Below are positions 18,116 to 25,041 of a DNA stretch of 64,000 nt, in pieces (the stretch's first letter is position 1; every line of letters starts with the position of its first letter). Position numbers and translations under genes: made by a program. This stretch comes from Fischerella muscicola SAG 1427-1 = PCC 73103 (GTDB lineage: Bacteria > Cyanobacteriota > Cyanobacteriia > Cyanobacteriales > Nostocaceae): the NCBI RefSeq assembly GCF_000317245.1, contig NZ_AJLJ01000496.1:1-64000 (forward strand). Direction: 5' to 3'. The notes under the pieces were generated by a model that saw nothing but the letters and a program-made list of their open reading frames with translations, was not told the origin of the DNA and did no database searches.

Positions 18116-18206
18116 ATAGCATTTCTAAATTATTCGTGAACAACAAGATTCCCGACTTCTACAAGAAGTCGGGAATCTGACTCTGAAATTCTACATGAAT
18201 TGCTAT
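18116..18206. repeat. Hairpin element, CCCGACTTCT family (copy 1)
   Basis: About 91 bp framed by ATAGCAT and ATTGCTAT. It contains a perfect 14-bp stem GATTCCCGACTTCT / AGAAGTCGGGAATC (18147-18160 and 18164-18177) with a 3-base loop. Near-identical copies lie at 30283-30375 and 35508-35610, and decayed ones near 1796 and 39262. The inverted ends and recurrence suggest a small non-autonomous mobile element. Confidence 0.7.
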
Positions 18207-18263
18207 ATAAAGACCTAAGAATTATTTGCAATAATCATATTGTGTATTTTTATATACCATAAT

Positions 18264-18303
18264 AAAAAAGCAGAGACTAAAGCTTTTAATCTCTGCTTTT
18301 TTT
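18264..18303 (-). terminator. Terminator of dps (bidirectional shape)
   Basis: Stem GCAGAGA ... TCTCTGC (18270-18276 and 18290-18296) enclosing AAAGCTTT, flanked by A6 on one side and T7 on the other, so it has a T-tract on either strand. It lies about 75 bases beyond the minus-strand dps stop codon. Confidence 0.75.
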
Positions 18304-18374
18304 ATATTTTTTTTACAACTAACACTTGGAAATTCTTTACATTTTAACAAGAATGTTTGAAACTGATTGGAGTG

Positions 18375-18929
18375 TTAGTTTTGAACACGTTGAACAAAGC
18401 CTAAAGTTAAACTATCTTTGGCAAGGAAATGAGCTAAGTGGTAAGCTCTTTCCTCTGTCTCCAAAAGAATTTTTTCGTAGAGATAACGTGTAGCGCGATC
18501 GCCTAAACTCTCTGCTTGAGAAGCTTGACTACGGAGGACTCTAATAATAGCCTGCTCTGCTTTGAGGTCATTTTCTACCATATCACGGCTAGAAAATACG
18601 CCATCTATTTCTTGTTCAAAGCAAGTTAATTCTGCCAATTTGGCAAAAGTAGCAACTGGTACTCCTCCCAGTCCATTTAAGCGCTCACCAATATCATGGA
18701 TATGTTCTTGGATTTCTTTATAGCTATCGTTAAAAAACTCGTGCAGAGAGTAGTATTCTGCACCTTCAACTACGAAATGATGCTTTTGGTATTGTAAAGC
18801 TAGGGCTTGAAAACTAGCTAGGACAACGTTAAATCCTTCACAAACTGGAGTGGTAACACTGCGATCCAGCAAGACAGGATTGTCGTAAACTTGACCAAAA
18901 TTTTGTAATAAAGTTTGCGTTTCAGACAT
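18375..18929 (-). CDS. dps: Dps family ferritin-like protein, histidine-type ferroxidase centre
   Basis: Dodecameric DNA-protection and iron-storage protein (DPS), 184 residues. Ferroxidase ligands sit at the classical positions: H51 in KHHFVVEG, H63 in LHEFF and E82 in IGERL. The usual Asp at 78 is His (EHIHDIGER) and the usual Asp at 67 is Asn. The same Asp-to-His change defines the His-type centre described for Thermosynechococcus DpsA and Nostoc punctiforme Dps4. Such enzymes differ from classical Dps in metal choice and in preferring oxygen over peroxide; that is family knowledge, inferred here. The gene has its own terminator and stands upstream of carB and sigD on the same strand. Confidence 0.88.
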   Translation of the reverse strand: MSETQTLLQNFGQVYDNPVLLDRSVTTPVCEGFNVVLASFQALALQYQKHHFVVEGAEYYSLHEFFNDSYKEIQEHIHDIGERLNGLGGVPVATFAKLAELTCFEQEIDGVFSSRDMVENDLKAEQAIIRVLRSQASQAESLGDRATRYLYEKILLETEERAYHLAHFLAKDSLTLGFVQRVQN

Positions 18930-19512
18930 TGTTCTCCTCGCTTTTGAGCAGTTATGCTTTCTAACCGCTTAGGTTTTTACATATTAGCATTTTAAAAATG
19001 AAAACCAGGTAGATCAATATGATTAAATTCTAATTTTTAACTGCATAAAATTTCTGTTTTTATTTACTATTGAAAATTCGTATCATCAAATAACTTGATA
19101 CTCACTTGCGAGCAAAGTCAGACTATTACAATGTGATCAGCAAGGGTGTGTTTCATTTGTTAGCAGTAAACAGAGTTTGTGAAAAAAGTAAATATTTGCA
19201 TTAAGAAGAAGGAGAGAAAAAACATATTTTCTTCCTTCTTTACTTTTTTGAGGATAAATAGGAATTATTTTTGATTTTTGGGCTTTAATTGGCTAATTTC
19301 ATGCTTATTGTGCTTATTACTCGTTTTTTATATCTATAGTTCGTTATTGCTCTAGCTTATAGTTCTGATTGAAAAACTTTTTCAAAAACTAATGAGAAAA
19401 GTTTGCACTTAGGTTATGCTGGTTTAAGGAGTTCAACTCCAAAAACACCTATGTCAAGGGAGTCAAAACGCAGTCTTTACTGCGAGGTTATAGCACTTTG
19501 AGGGCGGCAATC
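18930..19512. other. Intergenic, 583 bp, with a possible orphan transcript
   Basis: The upstream region of dps (minus) and of the small plus-strand gene at 19.5 kb. In the middle is a strong plus-strand terminator (19206-19249) that belongs to no annotated gene, preceded about 85 bases earlier by a weak promoter-like pair (ACTTGC, 17 bases, TACAAT). An unannotated small RNA of about 110 nt is possible. GGAGTTCAACTCC near 19427 is a short palindrome. Confidence 0.35.
19206..19249 (+). terminator. Orphan Rho-independent terminator
   Basis: AAGAAGGA-G-AGAAAA, loop AACATA, TTTTCT-TCCTTCTT, then TACTTTTTT: a 14-bp stem with one bulge and a T-tract on the plus strand. The nearest upstream plus-strand gene is more than 7 kb away, so it either ends a small RNA or is not functional. 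Confidence 0.55.
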
Positions 19513-19749
19513 TTGAAGTCTTTTAGTTCAGAAATAGAAGCAAAACACGTTGTAGAGGTGAATTGGTCAGATCGTTGGCAAGTCTATCAACGCTTACAGG
19601 AACTAGATATTCCCTGTTGGTGCGAGACTAACCAACCGTTGACAATTCAAATTGAAAATGCTTACACAGCTATTCAAGTTTGGAGTGTCATACGGCAATT
19701 TACCGCGTCTCGGCAAGTATTGATTTGGGCTTTAGAAGGGTGTTGGTAG
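19513..19749 (+). CDS. Small conserved-looking hypothetical protein
   Basis: Soluble protein of 78 residues (MKSFSSEIEAKHVVEV...) with several Trp and two Cys (PCWCE, about residues 34-37). I do not recognise a named family. Predicted secondary structure alternates beta and alpha (VVEVNWSDRWQVYQRLQEL, LTIQIENAYTAIQVWSVIRQF). The start is proposed as TTG at 19513 because GAGGG lies 8 bases upstream; an earlier TTG at 19498 is also in frame and no ATG is available. The 2Fe-2S protein gene follows 71 bases downstream on the same strand, so the two may be co-transcribed. Confidence 0.6.
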   Translation: MKSFSSEIEAKHVVEVNWSDRWQVYQRLQELDIPCWCETNQPLTIQIENAYTAIQVWSVIRQFTASRQVLIWALEGCW

Positions 19750-19820
19750 CTTGGTCTCCAAGCTGTCGCAAGTAATATCTCACTTGATTAGTTGTATTAG
19801 TCAAAAATTAGGTAACTACC

Positions 19821-20444
19821 ATGAGTAATTCCCACAATACTGAAACAACAGCATTTTGTATGGAGGCTAGATTCCTTGATTTTGTGATCAAAGATGGCTA
19901 TAAACTTAAAGGACTAATGCTAGCAACGTCTGAAGGCGAATGTTATGTAAAACTAGCTAAACATTTACGAGTAGCATTTGACTGGCGTTTACCACGCGGT
20001 ACTTGGTTACAAGTTGTGGGTGAAAAAAAATATGATGGCAAAACTGGTGAAGTCAAACTCAAAGCTGAACGAATTTTGGCAGCCAGAATAGATACAGTAA
20101 CGCGAACACAAGAAGACGCGGAGAACTTCCCCGTATCTTCTGCTAATCACACCAAGCCAAAAGTCGCAAAAACTACTATCTTGGTATGTCAAAAATCTGA
20201 TTGTATAAAACGTGGTGGGAAAGAAGTGTGTCAAGCTATACAAGCAGCTATGAGCGATCGCGGTTTAGAAGACCAGGTAACGATCAAGGCAACTGGCTGT
20301 ATGAAGAATTGTAAAGCAGGGCCTAATCTAGTCATGCCCGATAAAACCCGCTATAGTCGCATCAAAGCAACACAAGTACCAGCACTTATAGACAAGCACT
20401 TTAGTGAAACCACATTGGCGATCGCCAGTAACAATACTATTTAA
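19821..20444 (+). CDS. Thioredoxin-fold [2Fe-2S] ferredoxin-domain protein
   Basis: A 207-residue soluble protein in two parts. The N-terminal half (about 1-95) is a beta-rich nucleic-acid- or ligand-binding-like domain (YKLKGLMLATSEGECYVKL, WLQVVGEKKYDGKTGEVKLK). The C-terminal half (about 117-200) is a thioredoxin-like 2Fe-2S domain with cysteine pairs in LVCQKSDCIKRGG and GCMKNCKAGPN, as in NuoE/HoxE-type and shethna-like ferredoxins. It probably transfers electrons or senses redox state in the cytoplasm; the partner is unknown. It is convergent with the reductase gene, with a shared stem-loop between them. Confidence 0.8.
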   Translation: MSNSHNTETTAFCMEARFLDFVIKDGYKLKGLMLATSEGECYVKLAKHLRVAFDWRLPRGTWLQVVGEKKYDGKTGEVKLKAERILAARIDTVTRTQEDAENFPVSSANHTKPKVAKTTILVCQKSDCIKRGGKEVCQAIQAAMSDRGLEDQVTIKATGCMKNCKAGPNLVMPDKTRYSRIKATQVPALIDKHFSETTLAIASNNTI

Positions 20445-20491
20445 ATAAAAAATTTTTAATACAAATATTTTATTTTACATTTAATACTGAG

Positions 20492-20526
20492 TCCTAATTT
20501 TTGCAAGAAACTGGCAAAAATTAGGA
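20492..20526. terminator. Shared stem-loop terminator between convergent genes
   Basis: Perfect 13-bp stem TCCTAATTTTTGC / GCAAAAATTAGGA with a 9-base loop, lying between the stop of the ferredoxin-domain gene (plus) and the stop of the NAD(P)-binding gene (minus). The A/T-rich stem makes it plausible as a terminator in both directions. Confidence 0.6.
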
Positions 20527-20527
20527 T

Positions 20528-21349
20528 TTATTCGGCTTCCTTGAAAAGCGTCTTCCAATCAATTACAGAAGGTCGCGATCCACTATTAACTATCTCAAAA
20601 GCTTTTCTTTCACAATCGGGATTTGTGAGACATTCCACGCACGCTGCTGCAACATCAATGCGGCTAGTTTGACCAGTGAGTTTATCGCCTGTTCCTATTA
20701 CTACACCAAGCTTACCTCCTGTTTTGGCTTTCAACAAAGTGTTGAGGTCGTATGAAGTATAGGGGCCGTCAATCAGGCGACCTGGGCGGATAATAGTATA
20801 AAGCAGGCCGGAATTAATAATTGCTTCCTCGCCTTTTTGTTTCGCATCTAGTACACCAAAGGCATTAAGAATACTATAAGGAAAATTGTCTTTGCGTAGA
20901 ACTCCACAGGAAGAGACATAAACAAACCGCTTCAAACCAGAGGGTGCTGCTTGTACTAAATGGCTGACACCCTGAAAATCAACTTTTTCAGGACTATTTT
21001 TTGCTTTGGCTTTAGCATCTGAAGGATTCAAAAACAGCTTGATCCATGTAATTAAGTTAGGTGTTTGCTCAAAATCCCATTTCGCAGAAGGGAAAGCACT
21101 AGTTCCAGTACAACATATGATGTAGCTAACACCCTCCATTGCTGCTGGAAGTGTAGCCTCTTCGCGTAGATCACCGACAGCAATTTCTACCTTGTCCTCA
21201 AACATTTTTTGGGCTTTAGCAATATTGCGTGTCAGAATGCGAACTTTAAAATCTTTTTCTAACAGCTTACCTACTACCAGCTGTCCGACTCCGCCAGTGG
21301 CGCCAGTAACAAGTACTCTTTCTTCAGTAAATAGTCCCGCAGAAGTCAT
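20528..21349 (-). CDS. SDR-type NAD(P)-binding protein
   Basis: Atypical short-chain dehydrogenase/NmrA-like protein, 273 residues from the ATG at 21349 (MTSAGLFTEERV). The N-terminal Rossmann motif TGATGGVG (about 15-22) binds the dinucleotide, followed by ILTRN and VGDLRE. The middle has YVSSCGV in place of the classical SDR catalytic region, and IIRPGRLIDGP is typical of the Tic62/Ycf39-like group. Such proteins act as NAD(P)H-dependent reductases or chaperone-like binding proteins at membranes; the substrate is unknown. GGTGA ahead of the ATG supports the start over the GTG four codons upstream. Confidence 0.8.
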   Translation of the reverse strand: MTSAGLFTEERVLVTGATGGVGQLVVGKLLEKDFKVRILTRNIAKAQKMFEDKVEIAVGDLREEATLPAAMEGVSYIICCTGTSAFPSAKWDFEQTPNLITWIKLFLNPSDAKAKAKNSPEKVDFQGVSHLVQAAPSGLKRFVYVSSCGVLRKDNFPYSILNAFGVLDAKQKGEEAIINSGLLYTIIRPGRLIDGPYTSYDLNTLLKAKTGGKLGVVIGTGDKLTGQTSRIDVAAACVECLTNPDCERKAFEIVNSGSRPSVIDWKTLFKEAE

Positions 21350-21385
21350 AACTATCACCAATGATTAAAATTGATAAATAATAAA

Positions 21386-21446
21386 TGTACAGACGTGTAG
21401 ACGCTCGTAAGAGCGGCTTCAAGGTAAGAGTAGAATCACGTCTCTA
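21386..21446. repeat. GACGCG-type intergenic repeat (copy B, inverted)
   Basis: TGTACAGACGTG TAGACGCTCGTAAGAGCGG ... ACGTCTCTA, inverted relative to copy A at 4560 and to copy C at 21834. Copies B and C flank the SUI1 gene as inverted repeats. Confidence 0.65.
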
Positions 21447-21455
21447 GCTTAAATA

Positions 21456-21803
21456 TCAACCACCACTAATTTTGGCTTTGTATCCCAGCTTGAGCAAAAT
21501 TTCCAGGATTTTCTGCTTGTGTTCGCCTTGAATTTCTATTTCGTTATCTTTAACTGTCCCACCTGTACCGCACTGAGTTTTCAACTGTTTGACTAATGCT
21601 TGCAAAGTTTCTGCTTTGGTTTGAAAACCGCTAATGACAGTGACAGTTTTCCCTTTGCGTCCAGCGCGAGTCGCTTGTACCCGTACATTTTGTTTTTCTG
21701 GTGGTAGTTCTTGAGTTGGTCTTTCTAATGCTGGCGAGTAGTTGTCACCAAATTCACGGTATGCAAAGCGATCGCTTGATGATTTATCCTTGGGGGAAGC
21801 CAT
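21456..21803 (-). CDS. SUI1/YciH family translation initiation factor
   Basis: Protein of 115 residues with a disordered N-terminus (1-40) and a SUI1/eIF1-like domain (about 41-112): VRVQATRAGRKGKTVTVISG, then LKTQCGTGGTVKDNEIEIQG and GYKAKISGG. Bacterial relatives (YciH) bind the small ribosomal subunit and influence start-site fidelity; the physiological role in cyanobacteria is not settled. It is divergent from trpB across a 321-base spacer and flanked on both sides by the GACGCG repeat. Confidence 0.9.
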   Translation of the reverse strand: MASPKDKSSSDRFAYREFGDNYSPALERPTQELPPEKQNVRVQATRAGRKGKTVTVISGFQTKAETLQALVKQLKTQCGTGGTVKDNEIEIQGEHKQKILEILLKLGYKAKISGG

Positions 21804-22124
21804 AAACTTAATAATCAGTGAACAGTTATCAGTTAGAGACGCGATTCTACTCTTACGAGAAGCCGCTCTTACGAGCGTCTACGCGTCTGTACAGTTATCA
21901 AAGATAAACAACTGTTTAGTAGTCTTAACTAGTCTGTTTTTATCGTAATGCGCTTCAGACTTTTTTATAATTAAGTTCGCTTGTAGTTCAAACTTCAGCC
22001 TTTAACCGATAATTCCTCGCAGGCTACAAAACTTCTAGTTCCATAAGTGGGATAGCGCTAAATACAGTAACTTTTTTTACTTCATCCGTATCTCATCAAT
22101 CCAAAATCTAAAATCCAAAATCAC
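21804..22124. other. Intergenic between SUI1 and trpB, with repeat copy C
   Basis: Contains the GACGCG repeat (21834-21893, TAGAGACGCG ... ACGCGTCTGTACA) and, right before trpB, the CCAAAATCTAAAATCCAAAATC tract common in intergenic DNA of this genome. No gene is seen. Confidence 0.55.
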
Positions 22125-23360
22125 ATGACTACTACTCCCATTTTCCCCGATTCTCAAACTAATCAACATCCCGACCCCCAAGGACGCTTTGGTCGCTTTG
22201 GTGGTAAATATGTTCCAGAAACACTGATGCCAGCACTGGCAGAATTAGAAATAGCATACGAGCAATATCGCAATGAAGCTGCTTTTATTGCAGAATTAGA
22301 ACAATTACTTCGTGATTACGTCGGACGTGCCACTCCTTTATATTTTGCCGAACGCCTCACCGCCCATTATGCCAGACCAGATGGCACAGGGGCGCAAATT
22401 TACTTAAAACGTGAAGATTTAAATCATACAGGCGCTCATAAAATAAATAATGCGATCGGTCAGGTGTTGTTAGCAAAGCGCATGGGTAAAAAGCGGATTA
22501 TTGCCGAAACTGGTGCTGGTCAACACGGTGTAGCAACAGCGACAGTGTGCGCTCGGTTTGGTTTAGAATGTGTGATTTATATGGGCGTTCATGACATGGA
22601 ACGTCAAGCTTTAAATGTATTTAGAATGAAGCTGATGGGGGCAGAAGTTCGACCAGTAGCGGCGGGAACAGGTACACTTAAGGATGCCACTTCAGAAGCA
22701 ATTCGAGATTGGGTGACAAATGTCGAAACGACTCACTATATCTTGGGTTCAGTGGCTGGGCCTCATCCTTATCCGATGATGGTACGGGATTTTCATGCAG
22801 TGATTGGACAGGAAACCCGCGCTCAAGCAATGGAAAAATGGGGAGGCTTACCTGATATTCTTATGGCTTGTGTCGGTGGTGGTTCTAATGCAATGGGACT
22901 TTTTCACGAGTTTGTGAATGAGCCATCTGTACGGTTAATTGGTGTAGAAGCTGCTGGCGAAGGTGTGGATACAGAAAAACATGCAGCCACATTGACAAAA
23001 GGACGAGTTGGTGTATTGCATGGAGCCATGAGTTACCTGCTACAAGACAATGATGGACAGGTGATAGAAGCCCATTCAATTAGTGCTGGTTTAGACTATC
23101 CAGGTGTCGGGCCAGAACATAGTTATTTAAAAGATGTTGGACGTGCTGAATATTATAGTGTGACTGATGCTGAAGCTTTAGCAGCATTCCAAAGGCTTTC
23201 GCGCCTAGAAGGAATTATACCTGCACTCGAAACCTCCCATGCGATCGCCTACCTCGAAACCCTGTGTCCCCAACTTAGCGGTAGTCCCCGGATTGTGATT
23301 AACTGTTCTGGACGTGGCGATAAAGATGTGCAGACAGTGGCTAAATTCCTCAATCAGTAA
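22125..23360 (+). CDS. trpB: Tryptophan synthase beta chain
   Basis: PLP enzyme that condenses indole with serine to give tryptophan, working with TrpA in an alpha2-beta2 complex. Its 411 residues include the FGRFGGKYVPETLMPAL start block, the Schiff-base lysine K106 in HTGAHKINNA, the phosphate-binding loop GGGSNAMG, and NCSGRGDKD near the C-terminus. It is a full-length, canonical TrpB1. trpA and the rest of the pathway are not in the window. The start ATG follows an A-rich repeat tract without a clear ribosome binding site, which is common in cyanobacteria. Confidence 0.97.
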   Translation: MTTTPIFPDSQTNQHPDPQGRFGRFGGKYVPETLMPALAELEIAYEQYRNEAAFIAELEQLLRDYVGRATPLYFAERLTAHYARPDGTGAQIYLKREDLNHTGAHKINNAIGQVLLAKRMGKKRIIAETGAGQHGVATATVCARFGLECVIYMGVHDMERQALNVFRMKLMGAEVRPVAAGTGTLKDATSEAIRDWVTNVETTHYILGSVAGPHPYPMMVRDFHAVIGQETRAQAMEKWGGLPDILMACVGGGSNAMGLFHEFVNEPSVRLIGVEAAGEGVDTEKHAATLTKGRVGVLHGAMSYLLQDNDGQVIEAHSISAGLDYPGVGPEHSYLKDVGRAEYYSVTDAEALAAFQRLSRLEGIIPALETSHAIAYLETLCPQLSGSPRIVINCSGRGDKDVQTVAKFLNQ

Positions 23361-23528
23361 ACTAATAACTGTCTCACTAGTGTCTATCTTGAGACTCTGG
23401 TTGCACTCAAGATTATAGTGTTACATTCAAAAAGTCCGGCTAATGTAGGAAAACTCGTTTATAGTAAGCGCTTTAGCGCTTGCTATGAACTTCAAAATCA
23501 CCAACTTTCCGATCAGGAAATCTTGGTT

Positions 23529-23630
23529 ATGGTTCAACTTACTACCGAAAGATTATATTTACTCGTTTTAGTACTTATTTTTGGATTTTTATTAACACCA
23601 TATTTTGTCTATTTTAAAGAGAATTTTTAA
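23529..23630 (+). CDS. Possible 33-residue membrane peptide
   Basis: A short frame (MVQLTTERLYLLVLVLIFGF, 33 residues in all) with AGGAA 9 bases before the ATG and a single hydrophobic helix (about residues 9-28). It ends 6 bases before the GTPase gene, so the two could be translationally coupled. Supporting evidence is limited to the start signal, the clean helix and the spacing; chance cannot be excluded. No known small photosynthetic subunit was recognised. Confidence 0.35.
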   Translation: MVQLTTERLYLLVLVLIFGFLLTPYFVYFKENF

Positions 23631-23636
23631 AGAACA

Positions 23637-24965
23637 ATGACTGAAGAACGTGAGCCTGATTTTACATCAGCAAATATTCAAAACTCAAATGAACCGACTG
23701 ATGATGTCAATAAAGAGTCGGTAGATCATTCCAATACAAATCCGATTGCAAGTGTTTGGAATCAAACAACAGGACGATTGATCCAAGCTCTACCCGTAGA
23801 AAAAATATCACAGTCGTTTGTGAAGTGGTTTAGTGTGAGTGAAGCTCAAGTTGCAGAGATTTTAGAGCAAGTACGAGCAGAATTACCAACCACAGAAGCC
23901 TTATTGATTGGTAAGCCTCAAGCTGGGAAAAGTTCCATTATCAGGGGATTGACGGGTGTTTCTGCTGAAATTGTTGGTCAAGGATTTCGTCCCCATACTC
24001 AAAACACCAAGCGCTACGCCTATCCTTCCAATGATCTACCCTTGCTGGTTTTTACTGATACAGTTGGGCTAGGTGATGTTAATCAAGATACTGAGGTAGT
24101 CATTCAAGAATTAATTGGCGATTTACAAAAAGAGAGTCGTGGCGCCAAAGTCATGATTCTCACTGTCAAAATTAACGACTTCGCCACCGATACACTGCGA
24201 CAAATTGCTCAGGAGTTACGTCAAAAATATCCAGATATTCCCTGTGTACTGGCAGTTACCTGTTTACATGAGGTTTATCCTCCTGATGTTGCCGATCATC
24301 CAGAGTATCCACCAGTATATGAAGAACTCAACCGCGCTTTTGCTGCCATACAGGAAACCTTTACTGGACTGTACGATCGCTCTGTACTCATCGACTTTAC
24401 CCTCGAAGAAGATGGTTATACACCAGTGTTTTACGGCTTAGAAGTCATGAGAGATACTCTAGCAGATTTACTGCCAGAAGCCGAAGCGCGAGCAATTCAC
24501 CAGTTATTAGATCAGGAAACTGGTGAGAAGATTGGTAATCTCTACCGAGATGTAGGACGGCGTTACATTTTGGCATTTGCTGTGATTGCAGCAACGATCG
24601 CCGCCACACCTTTACCTTTAGCTACAATGCCTGTGTTAATTGCATTGCAAGTATCAATGGTCGGCTTATTAGGTAAATTATATGGACAAACACTTACACC
24701 TTCTCAAGCTGGTGGTGTCGTGAGTGCGATCGCAGGTGGTTTTTTTGCAAGGGCTATAGCACGAGAGTTAGTTAAATTTATACCTGGTCTTGGCAGTGTT
24801 ATTGCTGCTTCTTGGTCTGCTGCTTATACCTGGGCATTAGGTGAAGGTGCTTGTGTATACTTTGGTGATTTAATGGGAGGCAAAAAACCCGATCCTCAAA
24901 AAATTCAATCTGTGATGCAAGATGCATTTGAGCAAGCAAAAGCACGTTTTCGAGGTATGAAGTGA
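23637..24965 (+). CDS. GTPase with C-terminal membrane-associating domain (DUF697-like)
   Basis: A 442-residue protein. An acidic, disordered N-terminus (1-40) precedes an Era-like GTPase domain: G1 GKPQAGKSS (92-100), switch region HTQNTKRY and G3 DTVGLG (141-146). The G4 position reads VTCLHEV instead of NKxD, so nucleotide specificity may be unusual. The C-terminal part (about 300-420) holds hydrophobic helices (YILAFAVIAATIAATPLPLA; GGVVSAIAGGFFARAIA) resembling DUF697/YcjF-type membrane segments. Likely a membrane-linked GTPase of unknown job. It is followed by an aarF/ubiB-type gene 76 bases downstream on the same strand. Confidence 0.8.
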   Translation: MTEEREPDFTSANIQNSNEPTDDVNKESVDHSNTNPIASVWNQTTGRLIQALPVEKISQSFVKWFSVSEAQVAEILEQVRAELPTTEALLIGKPQAGKSSIIRGLTGVSAEIVGQGFRPHTQNTKRYAYPSNDLPLLVFTDTVGLGDVNQDTEVVIQELIGDLQKESRGAKVMILTVKINDFATDTLRQIAQELRQKYPDIPCVLAVTCLHEVYPPDVADHPEYPPVYEELNRAFAAIQETFTGLYDRSVLIDFTLEEDGYTPVFYGLEVMRDTLADLLPEAEARAIHQLLDQETGEKIGNLYRDVGRRYILAFAVIAATIAATPLPLATMPVLIALQVSMVGLLGKLYGQTLTPSQAGGVVSAIAGGFFARAIARELVKFIPGLGSVIAASWSAAYTWALGEGACVYFGDLMGGKKPDPQKIQSVMQDAFEQAKARFRGMK

Positions 24966-25041
24966 AATTCTAAATACCCCAAAACAGTTAACCATTATTT
25001 TCCTCTTTTTTCTTTCTACTTAATAGCGATTTATTAAAATT

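Larger units (their letters stand above)
17674..18374. other. Intergenic, 701 bp, between dps and carB
   Basis: AT-rich spacer with the carB upstream region on the left, a hairpin element in the middle (18116-18206) and the dps terminator on the right (18264-18303), both listed separately. No ORF or recognised RNA. Confidence 0.5.

Noticed and set aside
23418..23528. N-terminal extension of the 33-residue peptide to 70 residues
   Set aside because: No ribosome binding site or protein-like sequence; only the part from 23529 has a start signal and a helix.
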